DNA of 64,000 nucleotides from Micropterix aruncella. Lineage: Eukaryota; Arthropoda; Insecta; Lepidoptera; Micropterigidae. A program made the translations under genes and the position numbers. The DNA lies in contig OX155961.1 of assembly GCA_944548615.1 (NCBI GenBank), forward strand, positions 31,996,618 to 32,060,617. Direction: 5' to 3'. Below the pieces are notes generated by a model, which did not search any database, had not been told where the DNA came from, and was given only the letters and a program-made list of their open reading frames with translations. Positions 25,701 to 33,394 of the stretch are shown piece after piece (positions within the stretch are counted from its first letter, which is position 1; each line of letters begins with the position of its first letter).

Positions 25701-25713
25701 GTAAGTTCTGCAT
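16470..25713 (-). CDS. PDCD7: PDCD7 / U11-59K-like minor-spliceosome protein (partial, 3 exons seen)
   Basis: Three reverse-strand exons (25713-25225, 18408-18225, 16701-16470) join in frame through GT-AG introns to give 301 codons. The product has an N-terminal EWVAQWYNYK segment, a long basic coiled coil (KKRNAKRLRIKNRKAALR), a conserved middle (AVLRDVLKRKADGRHNLALLDALVRLRNARK) and then KLYEDEEKELR and LLFGDSEEHFQ. The last three match, in order, the ADxVLxEVRKKQAD, ELYEAEERALR and SKLFGDPDE regions I recall from human PDCD7. In vertebrates that protein is the 59K subunit of the U11/U12 di-snRNP, acting in the nucleus on U12-type introns. The final exon (the Trp-rich C-terminus in human) was not found; it may lie left of this window. 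Intron 1 (6.8 kb) holds two RLE retrotransposon copies, and the start is 64 bases after the TBCA stop. Identification is by remembered alignment, without a search. Confidence 0.85.
16736..16935. repeat. 22-bp minisatellite next to a splice acceptor
   Basis: About nine tandem units of two alternating types, GTGAGTGAGAGTACTCATAGAG and GTGAAGGAGAGTACTCATAGAG (each unit 22 bases), plus one variant (CACAAAAATG). The array ends 35 bases upstream of the exon 3 acceptor on the transcribed (reverse) strand, where it reads as a pyrimidine-rich tract. Confidence 0.9.
16936..17612. other. Intron sequence, nothing identified
   Basis: AT-rich intron 2 sequence of the PDCD7-like gene. The phrase TTGACCATAGCGGC occurs twice (near 17134 and 17312), hinting at an old local duplication. 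Confidence 0.4.
17613..17643. repeat. (TTTA)n microsatellite
   Basis: About seven TTTA units within PDCD7-like intron 2. Confidence 0.9.
17860..18075 (+). pseudogene. Mariner-like transposase fragment (N-terminal helix-turn-helix part)
   Basis: From 17901 one frame reads DDPYSGRPTT then LTDEIVATVQQLVLRD, and after a frame change from 17993 another reads NIWQVAEEVGCSKEWVGKIL. These are the linker and second helix-turn-helix of Tc1/mariner transposases (DDPRSGRP... AEEVGISKGSV type). Stops and a frameshift make it dead. The catalytic domain is absent. Confidence 0.75.
18225..18408 (-). CDS. PDCD7: PDCD7-like exon 2
   Basis: Acceptor CTTAATTTACAG precedes 18408 and donor GTAATA follows 18225. 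The 184 bases start in phase 0, directly continuing exon 1, and end with a single G. This is the most conserved block of the gene (AVLRDVLKRKADGRHNLALL). Confidence 0.9.
18597..18663. repeat. Short direct repeat
   Basis: GGTAACTATCTACAACTAGG occurs at 18597 and again at 18641, 44 bases apart, in PDCD7-like intron 1. Confidence 0.85.
18664..18870. repeat. Fragment of dispersed repeat family X
   Basis: TAGCTAGACGATGGACTGTC and the following CTCCCTGGGGTGATAGGTTC are diverged relatives of the 3' part of the blocks at 26853-27500 and 52685-53350. The nature of the parent element is unknown. Confidence 0.5.
18871..19328. other. Intron sequence, nothing identified
   Basis: No recognised element or coding motif. 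Confidence 0.4.
19329..19435. mobile_element. Truncated TTAA MITE (TTAACCTTTCGGAAG family)
   Basis: Starts TTAACCTTTCGGAAGCCAG and matches the reverse complement of the right end of the elements at 47773-47974 and 54886-55101. The far end is missing. Confidence 0.7.
19446..20522. repeat. Diverged tandem duplication, ~535-bp unit
   Basis: Two consecutive blocks (about 19446-19980 and 19981-20522) share the same series of landmarks: GCACGGTGGT, GGTCATAAAT, CTACATTTTAGTA, CTAGAGCTAAGTTTTGCGG, CTCTTTTCGAGCA and GTGAAATCGG. Many differences show it is old. No coding capacity is visible. Confidence 0.8.
20523..21835. other. Intron 1 of PDCD7-like gene, unidentified
   Basis: Slightly less AT-rich sequence with only short frames and no recognised motif. 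It may be an old mobile element beyond recognition. Confidence 0.35.
21769..23916 (+). CDS. RT-RLE polyprotein of non-LTR retrotransposon (copy b), uninterrupted but incomplete
   Basis: A single 715-codon frame without stops. Sequence recognisable as retrotransposon starts near codon 30 (VQKGFMRGVSG, RT block 1). Motif A is WLDLENAFGSV, motif B FQGCCLSPTIFN, and the catalytic box AFADDLTFI (FADD rather than YADD). A CCHC finger CPLCSNTPCTARHILAGC near residue 500 is followed by the restriction-like endonuclease ([12 protein letters not shown] ... VELTVPWE). Two lesions are visible: the 5' end of the RT and any N-terminal zinc fingers are absent, and 39 bases are deleted in frame in the RLE (VTR joins ARGLPA directly, losing the EVG residues present in copies a and e). 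R2-superclade architecture is clear; clade is not. The first ~25 codons are probably flanking intron sequence. Confidence 0.9.
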   Translation: MFLRVLIIRFIHIHVTFYSYTRMSEFMHRNEYLGVSVQKGFMRGVSGCLEHNSLLAAAIKDARQHERQINVCWLDLENAFGSVRHSLLHFALRWYKFPPVVRDIVASYYNCLTFHVKTQEWTTRSIPYSIGLFQGCCLSPTIFNIVFNILLESLTQFDRKWGYRFKTDGQYTSSCLAFADDLTFITRSPKQLSLLLQKVELFCDWSGCIKVKPSKCFCLGLARMGTKFTSYDPKLVYKGSNISLIDPNNHFKFLGRKITHQGKDVSGDHVIEHFKSCLAKIDALLISGPRKAWIYDNYLTSHLSWPFLIYDFTKTQLSRLDALVTASLKSWLSLAKPADPSTLFRSKQNFGLALKLPSLLYANTRITKNSILCNSKDPAISKHVISGRSDSNDLQARVDFHKKFLTGISQNGTGLGYGSTTTSDVDLKKSLLRGDYDSKSMAHAIGLQCQNDWTTIGDFCIPPPMHWKVMLYDWTPEMLKFYLNAFQHTLPDPSNLARWSFAEDSSCPLCSNTPCTARHILAGCKVALDQGRYTYRHDKVLAVIREVISLSVARANKGLTVSSKPPIQFVRDGSKGKKHLTTKPFSIIEKATDWILEVDSVSKQYKFPESLGCTALRPDITLYSLSRKVALIVELTVPWESNIPKDHEYKLNKYHDLANAVTRARGLPAKSLFHLFKDLGLSRKIINSFLEKLSKTAICASQILWLRRGSEWVAR
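21836..24090 (+). mobile_element. RLE non-LTR retrotransposon, longest copy (copy b)
   Basis: A 5'-truncated element with about 2.1 kb of coding sequence and a 3' UTR (CACATGTGGCAAGACAGCTG ... GGTCGGTGAATTCCATGGCA), ending in a simple tail of TATTTATT type. It lies in intron 1 of the PDCD7-like gene, opposite to its transcription. Copy c follows immediately in the same orientation. Confidence 0.9.
24091..25020 (+). mobile_element. RLE non-LTR retrotransposon, internally deleted copy (copy c)
   Basis: Starts at the CTTATTTACGATTT point that corresponds to about 22690 in copy b and runs open to 24959 through the RT thumb and CCHC finger. At IIEKAS it jumps to the 3' UTR (AAAAAATAGTATTATGATGG), losing most of the RLE. 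It was inserted into or joined to the 3' simple tail of copy b, giving a head-to-tail pair. Confidence 0.9.
25060..25183. mobile_element. Truncated TTAA MITE
   Basis: Ends ACCCAGGGGTTAA and shares TACGAAAAACGCCAATTGG with the elements at 47773-47974 and 54886-55101, reversed. The TTAACCTTTCGG end is missing. It lies within 45 bases of the PDCD7-like exon 1 donor. Confidence 0.65.
25225..25713 (-). CDS. PDCD7: PDCD7-like exon 1 with start codon
   Basis: ATG at 25713, 163 codons, ending CAG before donor GTATGT. The start was chosen as the first Met of the frame; it precedes the conserved EWVAQWYNYK motif by 15 residues. Vertebrate PDCD7 has a long Pro-rich N-terminus that is absent here. The C-terminal half is a highly charged coiled coil. 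Confidence 0.85.
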
Positions 25714-25744
25714 TTTAAAAAATTATAATTAGAATTATTTGTTT

Positions 25745-25750
25745 TTTATT
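25745..25750 (-). promoter_or_regulatory. Polyadenylation signal of TBCA (candidate)
   Basis: AATAAA on the reverse strand, 27 bases after the TBCA stop and 31 bases before the PDCD7-like ATG. Given the spacing, the TBCA cleavage site would fall almost on the next start codon. Confidence 0.5.
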
Positions 25751-25777
25751 AAAATTAAAATTAAATTGTCGACAAGC

Positions 25778-25910
25778 TCATGAAATGGGTGCGGGTAATT
25801 GCAAAGCCGCTTCTTTCAGTATTGCTAACGCCGTTGTGTAATCCTGGGTTTCCTTCAAATCCGTCTCGGTATCAAGGAGGTTCTTCAGCTCTGAGTGCGC
25901 TTTTACTAGC
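25778..25910 (-). CDS. TBCA: TBCA exon 2
   Basis: Acceptor TTTTGTATTTTCAG precedes 25910. The first base completes AGG (Arg), then 43 codons to TGA at 25780-25778. Encodes the third helix of the bundle. Confidence 0.96.
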
Positions 25911-28900
25911 CTGAAAATACAAAAATTTTTAGGTTAAATCAGGATACGATAGTTTCCGCGTAGCAAAATTGTTTAACATGTTAATCGCCAAGCCATTTTC
26001 GGCCACCATTCTTGGGGGAATAACGTACTGCCGGCTGCCATTTGAAGCACTTGCTTCATGGCCACACAAAAACCATCCTGTTTAACTTAAACTATTTTAT
26101 TATTTTTAAAAGCTCCTTTCCAAGTTATTAAATATTAGTCAAAGTCGTTCCTTAGAAATCAGTATTAATTGAAATACAATATAATGTAATGATTGCTGGA
26201 TCTACTATAGTCTATTATGTTGCTTATATAGTTAGAATTGTCCATACATATGGCAGTGTTTCCATGCATCTTGGGCATGCCCAAATACCCTACTAGTTTT
26301 CTACTAGGCATGGTGGGCTATAACTCTCTCAAGTTGCGTAGAGAAATGCTTGCCATGGCCTACGTTTTGAAGCTGATCCGGGGAAGAGTTGATAATACTA
26401 GCATGCTAGCGAAGGTTTGTCTCTTTGTTCCGGACAATTACAATCGTGCTCGCACTCATAATCTATTTGCGGAGCCGTCCTCGCGCACCAACCTAAGTCG
26501 ATGGAGTCTGCTTACCCGTGCTTTGCGTCACATAAATGTGCTATGTTCGACAGCGTCAGACTTTGATATTTTTACAGCGAGCCCGCATCTCTTCAAGGTG
26601 TGGGCATTGCGCTACTTGTTTGTCAGAATAAAATTGTTTTCACTCTTTATGTACCGTAAGTTTGTAAGTTTCTTTAAAAATTATTAATGCCTGTATTTGT
26701 ATTTAATGCTTATTTAAACATGTTGTGTATGTACTTGTAAGAATTCTATTATTTTTTATATTTATGTGTATATTGCATATCAACGGATTGGTATAAACTG
26801 TTAAGTTGATTTGCAAATGAAATAAATAGATAAATAAATAAATAAATAAATATGCCCTGTTCGTTGGGTCAGCTCAACTTGCATTTTAACTCCCTTTTGG
26901 TAGCATGCTCGAAAAGGGACGAACCTGGAAAGGACTCTGTTTCCCTTGTCACAGCTGTGTCGTGGACAGTGGGATCGGATTCTCTGGGGAAAGACCTAGG
27001 GCGCTCCTGGTCAGTTTGTGCATCGTGTGGTGTTAGCCAATCGACTATGCACTCTAGCGAATAACCGGGAGGTCTGGAAAAGGTCGTATACATTTAGTAA
27101 GCAGCGGGGGTGGTTGTTGACCTGACGTCAGCTGCTCTTGAAACTACCAGTCGGCCACCCATTCCTGTGTGGATATTGACGAGCAAATGGCGCCACGGTC
27201 CATTTGCTCAAATTCAAACTGAATTATCGCTATATCAGGTGAAGGCCGCGCAAGCGGCCTTGACCAGACTGCAGGATGAAGAGATCCGTCCAAATCTGGT
27301 AGTAAGGAAGCGAGGTTCTTCCGCTGGATCCTCTTCCCAGTGCCTCGCTGTACGACGTTGGACTCTTATGGGCCGTTGGATTAACTTGACTGTGGGTTGT
27401 ATTGTCCGCAAAGTTTTTCTAGGTCACTCCATGGGAGCCATTTTCTGTGCTATGGTTGTTGGATGTCAAGCACTTGGAAGTCTGCAATAAGACGCTCAGA
27501 TGGGAAGCGGTATGGTTTCTTGTTAATCTCTCTGATAGTCCTTTTGAGCCTTTATTAGTGGATCCAGACTAATTTTTGCCATTTTGACTAAATCCAGCGA
27601 GACTTTTTACTGCACGCTCTGATACTGTTGGATCGTTAGAACTGGACAGAATCGAGATTTTGGTTATTCTGGAGTTGTAAATCTGAGAGAATACAGAACA
27701 GGCTTCTATTAATTTGAAGCATCTAGTTTTGCTGCATGCAAAGTAAGGATTGGCATTAAAACCTCCAACTACCGATATTCCTGGCACAAAGTACCGTACT
27801 CCCCCTACAATCAAGCTTTTTACTTCTCCGGCCCTGCCAGTAATCTGGCGTTTTTATACAGGCAGCTACCAAGCTCGGTAATTTTGAGCGTGAATTGTAG
27901 ACAAGTGACTGCTTGTCGCGGGGTCAATGACCGCTGTGCGCGATATAAGTGTCTACTTTGTCTGACTACGCCAGTCTGTTCCGTGTTGTGCTAGCTCACT
28001 GAGGTGCTGTATTTCATCAGTGTAATGTGTGTTTACGGTGCTATGAGTTAAATATGTCTCTACAGTGTAAACGTAAACATAAAACATTATCGCTTGTGGA
28101 TAAAAACAACATTTCGAAATGGCAAAGGTGAAACTTAAGTAAGTCTCACTAAAGTATAAGGAGTTGGTCGTGCTACAATTCACAACGCAAGGAAGAAGAT
28201 TGACAAGATATAAAGGCTTGCTTTAACCTTTCACATCGCGAAGTTAAAATTCGGCCGTCCCGTTTGTTTTGTCAGTTTGGCGCGTGAAATTGGCGAGAGT
28301 CGATGGCCTTGAGGAAAACGATCATAAGATATAAACCACTATACGGATCATAAAAAGAATAACTGTAAAATGACCGCATTGAAATTTGAAATATAAAACA
28401 TTATAAATTTATATCGTAAAACAATTAAGATAATAATGAATAAATATTACAAAGTTGGTGAACTGAAAAAACTCGCATATAAAATCATTTCGATGTTTTT
28501 AAAACAAATTACGGAAAATATACAAAAATTGTAAATACAGTTATGTTCTTTATTAAATGCTTTACCAAAACCATTATTTTGTTTTACTTAATTGCATACA
28601 AAAATATTTAGTTATTCAACCAAAAAAAATTTGATATTCTCGTAAAAAAAAAAATAAAATTTTTAATTTGTGACTACTTACGGGTTTTTTTTTATATGAA
28701 ATTCTTTCAAAATAACTTTTTTACTACATCATACTTCTTAGAAAATCACACCAGAACTTTCAGCTTTGTCTGATATTATAGAAAAATCTAAAGTTTTGAG
28801 AGTTGGCGTCCTTGATAATAAATTGGTTATATTTTTTCAAATATATTGTCTCATTATATACTTATTATATGTAAAATAACTAATTATTATACTCCAAAAA

Positions 28901-30770
28901 GTCACATTTCATTGAAAAACTATAGAAAATCGCACTCAAAATATGGTAATTCTCTCATAGTAATTATCAAAACAAATTTATTTGCGCGAGCCATATTACG
29001 AAACAATTTATAATTTTCAAAATACGGCTTATTATGTGATTACTTAGGATGTAAATGAAGCAATACCTATTTTATTAGCGACTTAAAGCGATATTACGTC
29101 ATATTTAGCGATATTTCGTGATATTTCGTAAACATTACAAAACACAAAAGGCCATCTATCCCCGGGCGCGTAAGTTGTCGCCGAAGCATTTTGCATAAAT
29201 ATTCGTGAAAAACAGCAAATGGACTATCTCAATTGACTAATCCTCATTCATTAACTACTTAAAAATGCAAATTACTCACTGTTCTCCAGTAAATGGCACA
29301 GAAACACTGCACAAACACCGTTTTTATCAGCCATTTCGCACGACTAAGCGCGGCCGTGAAAGTGGCCGGCGAACACTGACGTTTGACGTCTCGGCTCAAT
29401 TCTTAAATCGTCCTTTGATATTGCCAGACGGAAATCTTGAATTGGAGATATTTTGGCCGTATCGTAGCGCCCTCAAAAAGCGTATAGTACCGCGTTTCGA
29501 ATTGTAAATTGCATTTTTCGCAGCGGCAAGCGCTCCGTCCCGTAAGGGATGTTAAGTAACTGGCGGGGGCCGACCTTTGGTCCCGCAAAGGATGTTACGG
29601 AGCGACCGGGTTAAAAAGTATTCAAATGTGTGTATGTACTAATGTAGTATAGTACAGTATTACATACATATATGTATAGAATAAAACATAGCGCCTGCGG
29701 TTTAAATCCGTCATTTCGGATTATAACTGATCGGTTTCAATCCATTTGCATTATAACCGACGCGAGAGATGCCCGTGCAATTTGTATCACGCCTGAACAA
29801 ATTACTTACGTAAACAAAATGTCTAGAAATAAAAATGCAAAAAATAGAGTTAGTTCAATTTTGAATATATAAGATAATAAGGTATTATTGCAGTATAGGA
29901 ACCTCTTTTAGATTTTTGATTTTTTAACGTAATTCACCACGCTGATTCCTAATCTGCAATAATCTTTATTCGGTCTTAAGAAATAAGTGAGATATAGGCA
30001 TTCAAAGAAGCGCCAAACACTTAGGTAGGTTAAGTTAGTTTTTCTTCATAAACACCTATTTGGAGGTAGGTTAGATTCGTTTTTTTTAAAACATTTTTTA
30101 CGCATCTGCAGCTTTTTTCTTTCACATTTAGCATTAGAATGATCGAATCTAGTAGTATATATTATTTTTTTTCATTTTTGAGAAAGGTTCTTATACTGCA
30201 ATAATTCAAAAAATAATGTAAGATAGTACTGTAGGAAACACTTCGGTCAGCAAAACATTGTAACATGATCATTAGTTATAATTAATGGAGCGCTGTATGT
30301 TTCCCAATGATTAAATAAATAAATAAATTATTAGTGATTTCCAGTAATCCGGCGTTTTCAGTAAAGCGGCTCTGGTCCGATATCTGCCGGATTACCAAAA
30401 GACCACTGCATAAAGGCCATGTCAGATTTCTCGGTCCCTCCCCCACATGCTCAGATGCATTGGTGTTCAATAAATGCAAAATGGATGATCTGAGCATGTG
30501 GGCGAGGGACCGAGAAATTTGGCGCAGCAAATGCCTGTCAGTATACCAAAGTGTAACTAACCTTCGTTGGCAGTCAGGAACCATCATCAGAGACTCCTGC
30601 AGCACCTCCTCCTGTTTCCGAATATCGTGTTCGTCCTTTCCTTCGTCGCGATACTTTTGAATCCTCGTCCGCTGCTGTTCGGCTTCCTTCTCGTACACTG
30701 TCTTCTCCTTAGCTAACCTCTTCACGATGCCAGTTTTTATTTTGATCTGGCGTATACGCGGATCTGCCAT
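25778..30770 (-). CDS. TBCA: Tubulin-folding cofactor A (complete, 2 exons)
   Basis: Two reverse-strand coding exons join to a 113-residue protein; the human homologue is 108 residues. It opens MADPRIRQIKIKTGIVKRL, almost the family signature start, followed by KEKTVYEKEAEQQ, ILQES-type EVLQESLMMVPDCQRR and a C-terminal helix LKNLLDTETDL. The family folds as a three-helix bundle and holds beta-tubulin released from the CCT chaperonin in the cytosol. The single coding intron (30561-25911, 4.65 kb) is GTTAGT...CAG and splits an Arg codon. It hosts a CR1/Jockey-type 3' end, dispersed repeat X and a probable TTAA element. The gene is divergent from XPD and tail-to-head with the PDCD7-like gene. 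Confidence 0.96.
26200..26852 (+). pseudogene. 3' end of a Jockey/CR1-type non-LTR retrotransposon
   Basis: The frame 26238-26687 contains YNSLKLRREMLAMAYVLKLI, LFVPDNYNRART and SRTNLSRW, the conserved region after the RT thumb in Jockey-like elements. A 3' UTR of about 150 bases leads to an (AAAT)n tail at 26820-26852. The element is severely 5'-truncated and has no RT catalytic part. Confidence 0.75.
26853..27500. repeat. Dispersed repeat family X, copy 1
   Basis: Begins directly after the (AAAT)n tail. Long similarity to 52685-53350, with shared blocks such as GCGCTCCTGG, TAAGCCAATCGACT (one base different here), GCGGGGGTGGTTG and GCTGCTCTTGAAAC. Short frames only, no motif I can name. 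It may be part of a larger retroelement. Confidence 0.6.
27569..27760 (-). mobile_element. Diverged fragment of the RLE retrotransposon family (copy d)
   Basis: The reverse-strand frame reads NSRITKISILSSSNDPTVSE ... SQNGKN, aligning with NSRITKNSILSNSKDPAISK and ISQNGTG of copies b and c. More diverged than the other copies, so an older insertion or a sister family. Confidence 0.65.
27761..28222. other. TBCA intron, nothing identified
   Basis: No recognised element. Confidence 0.4.
28223..29614. mobile_element. Possible long TTAA element
   Basis: Bounded by TTAACCTTTCACATCG and CGACCGGGTTAA. The section at about 28340-28480 is similar to the interior of the MITEs at 34771-35085 and 40546-40856 (AATCATAAAAAGAACAACTG-like and CGTAAAACAATTA-like blocks). 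The two ends are not clearly inverted repeats beyond TTAACC, so the boundaries are provisional. Confidence 0.35.
29615..30281. other. TBCA intron, nothing identified
   Basis: AT-rich. Contains a block (about 29925-30010) related in reverse to 35385-35480, a low-copy dispersed repeat. Confidence 0.4.
30426..30518. repeat. 93-base inverted repeat (hairpin) in TBCA intron
   Basis: Two 31-base arms (30426-30456 and 30488-30518) pair at 30 of 31 positions around a 31-base loop; each arm contains CTCGGTCCCTC or its complement. It lies 44 bases downstream of the TBCA exon 1 donor on the transcribed strand. MITE relic or folded intron element are both possible. Confidence 0.85.
30562..30770 (-). CDS. 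TBCA: TBCA exon 1 with start codon
   Basis: ATG at 30770, donor GTTAGT after 30562. 69 codons plus two bases. Contains the diagnostic N-terminus (MADPRIRQIKIKTG) and VPDCQRR. Confidence 0.97.
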
Positions 30771-30958
30771 AATAAACTTCGCCTAACTAGGGGAAATGCG
30801 ACGAAATTTGTCAACGAAAATCAACGTTTTATCAGAGAATTCACAAATCCGGCAACAGATGCGCGGGTGTAAAAAGCTGTCTCATTTTCCGCGTTTGACA
30901 GCCAGTGTTCCCTAAGGCCCGGGCTACACGATGCTGTTTTTTCCTGAGCGGAGATTAT

Positions 30959-31761
30959 GGGGGGCGCCAGTTTTGCATGCGGCAAACTTGCACAAATGTC
31001 ACTTTTGACAGCTCCAAATTTGTTGAGGGCAGATTTGCAGGAGGCAACCTTGCAGGCGGCAACCTTGCAGGCGGCAACCTTCAGTACATCATTTAAGTTT
31101 TTCTGTTAGGTTAGGTTAGGTTAGGTTTTTCTTTCCCTAAAATCGAAGTGACATTAATTACCGGCATCCTTGTAGTGGATGATTTAGTATATCAAACTAA
31201 ACATTACAAAAAAAGGTTTTAAGTTTTTCTGTTAGGTTAGGTTAGGTTCTCGAAACGTCAGTTTGACATTTGCAAAACTGCCTTCTGCAAGATTGCCTTC
31301 TGCAAAACTGCCGCCTGCAAGAATGCCGTCTGCAAGATTGCCGTCTGCAAATTTGCCTTCTGCAAGGGGTCCCATCAAACTTGCAGAAGGCAAATTTGCA
31401 GACGGCAATCTTGCAGACTGCATTCTTGCAGGCGGCAGTTTTGCAGAAGGCAATCTTGCAGAAGGCAGTTTTGCAAATGTCAAAATGACCAAACCTAACC
31501 TAACAGAAAAACTTAAAACATTTTTTTTAATGTTTAGTTTGATGTATAAAAGTCATCCACTACAAGGATGCCGGTAATTAATGTCACTTCGATTTTAGGG
31601 AAAGAAAAACCTAACCTAACCTAACCTAACAGAAAAACTTAAAAACTGTACTGAAGGTTGCCGCCTGCAAGGTTGCCTCCTGCAAATCTGCCCTCAACAA
31701 ATTTGGAACTGTCAAAAGTGACATTTGTGCAAAATTGCCGCATGCAAAACTGGCGCCCCCC
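30959..31761. mobile_element. Foldback element with 15-bp repeat arms
   Basis: A near-perfect palindrome of about 800 bp. The outer end GGGGGGCGCCAGTTTTGC returns as GCAAAACTGGCGCCCCCC at the right, and the centre is a 15-base spacer near 31366-31380. The arms contain tandem 15-bp units of the form TTGCAGRCGGCAAYC in two clusters per arm, and between clusters (TTAGG)n tracts (31106-31125, 31232-31246 and their complements). All six frames are largely open because the unit length is a multiple of three. One strand conceptually encodes pentapeptide-like NLAGG/SFAEG repeats, the other PSARL-type repeats. It sits about 190 bases upstream of the TBCA ATG. Confidence 0.8.
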
Positions 31762-32065
31762 TCTGCAAGTTTGATGGGACCCGAGATTATTAGCACCGCA
31801 TCCCGGAAAAAAAGAATCAACATCCCAAACCAAATGTATGAGACATCGACTCACCGGCTACACGCGTGCCTAATTCCGTATACGCGGAAAAAGTATACGC
31901 AGTCAAATTTATCTCCTTACGGTCATAAGCTTAGCGATTTCTAATTAACGATTATGAAAATAGAAGCTATTGAGAAATTAGGTACTTAAAAACATATTTT
32001 CTTATTTTTTAAGGGGTTTTATAATTTGCGTATGGAACTGGAGAGACGCAACTTTACATCAAAAG
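31762..32065. other. Between foldback and non-LTR insertion
   Basis: Starts with a repeat of the foldback centre (TGCAAGTTTGATGGGACCC), then unidentified sequence. Confidence 0.4.
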
Positions 32066-33165
32066 CTTCTTCTTCTTTTTTTCTTTTTGGCAATCCACCC
32101 AATGAGGGTGATTTCTGCCAGGTGGTTATTATTTTTTTTTAATTTGGGAACTTTATTGTTAGTAGGACAGCACTAAAACAAACAGACACAAAACATACAA
32201 TAAAGGAAACAGTAGGAACTAGTTTATTATGGAATGGAATATTGTTACTAAAGGGAAATGTGGTTGAGGGAGATTTTTAGACTTTTACAGAGGATTTTGA
32301 GGACTTTTGGAGAGTTACGGAAGAGGAGATGATCCACACACAGTGGGAGCTAAATTTTGAGGGCTATAAGGTCCGAGACAACATTAGGATAGTTGTCGTT
32401 AAATGGGCAGTTAAAAAAGAGGTGGTCAGCAGTGCAGACTGTATGACCGCAATCGCATTGGGGGGACGGGAGGACGTGTATCCTATAGAGGTGAGCGGGG
32501 GTGCAGCTGTGGCCAATACGCAATCTGCAAATGACTGATATTTCCTTGCGGCTAAGTGGCTGATGATGGAACCATGGCTTAGGTCGGATCCCCGGCTATA
32601 AGGTGGAGTACCTTTGCGCCTTGATTTTAGATGACAGACGCCACCTCTGTGTCCATTTGTGGGATAACTGGGAATCAAGGGTGGGGAAGAGATCAGAGGG
32701 GGTAGGCGAATGCCGCCAACAGCGTCGAGCGTACGGGCCGCATTCGCCAGGTTGTCCGCCCTCTCATTTCCCCTAATACCTGTGTGTCCTGGGATCCGAC
32801 AGAGGATCATCCGAAAGTCGGCTGACTCCAAATTAAAGCATTTTAAACGTATATCATTCTCAATGTGGGATGGCTTGTTGTTTAGGGAGGGGAAGCTCAG
32901 TTTTTGTAAAAGACTGAGAGAGTCTGTGAATACGACTGTTATTCCTAACTGAGCTGACTCTATATACTCCAACGCCTTTAGAACTGCCACGCTCTCGGCT
33001 TTATAGATTGACGCTGTGCTTAGCAGCTGGACCATGATATGGTGGTCGATATTGTCGTGATATACGGCAGCCCTGACATACATCAAAATCCGTAGGTTGC
33101 CGACCCCCGACATAGGCGATACGGCCAACGTTGGTAATCGTGGGGAGGCGCCATTACACAAAATA
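32066..33165 (-). pseudogene. RNase H-bearing non-LTR retrotransposon, 5'-truncated
   Basis: On the reverse strand the frame 33161-32364 encodes an RNase H domain: IYKAESVAVLKALEYI (catalytic Glu), VVFTDSLSLLQ (Asp) and RIPGHTGIRGNERADNLA (His/Asp). A C-terminal region with HGSIISHLAARKYQSFAD follows. The 3' UTR ends in a (GAA)n tail at about 32066-32085. It is inserted between foldback arms. The RT is absent. A separate A-rich tail (T-run 33167-33184) abuts its 5' end and belongs to another reverse-strand fragment. Confidence 0.8.
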
Positions 33166-33394
33166 CTTTTTTTTTTTTTTTTTATTTGTCCAAAATCGGA
33201 CAGGTGTTGAACATAAATCCATTACACCTAAACATACAAATATTGAAAAATATTTCACACGTTAGATATCCACCATTTGGCATTCAACGTACAAACTAAC
33301 GTAAGTTTATTATTTATCATAACGTAAGTTTTATATTTTATAGAATGTATTATTTAAAAAAGGCAGATAAAATCCTTTGGGAAAGAGAAGAAAT

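Noticed and set aside
31106..31246. TTAGG repeats as a telomere or subtelomere
   Set aside because: Only three to four units per tract, embedded in the arms of a dispersed foldback element next to housekeeping genes.
31263..31577. A 104-residue pentapeptide-like open frame inside the foldback as a real gene
   Set aside because: The frame follows automatically from a stop-free 15-bp repeat; several other frames are equally open, there is no promoter or splice evidence, and the sequence is palindromic.
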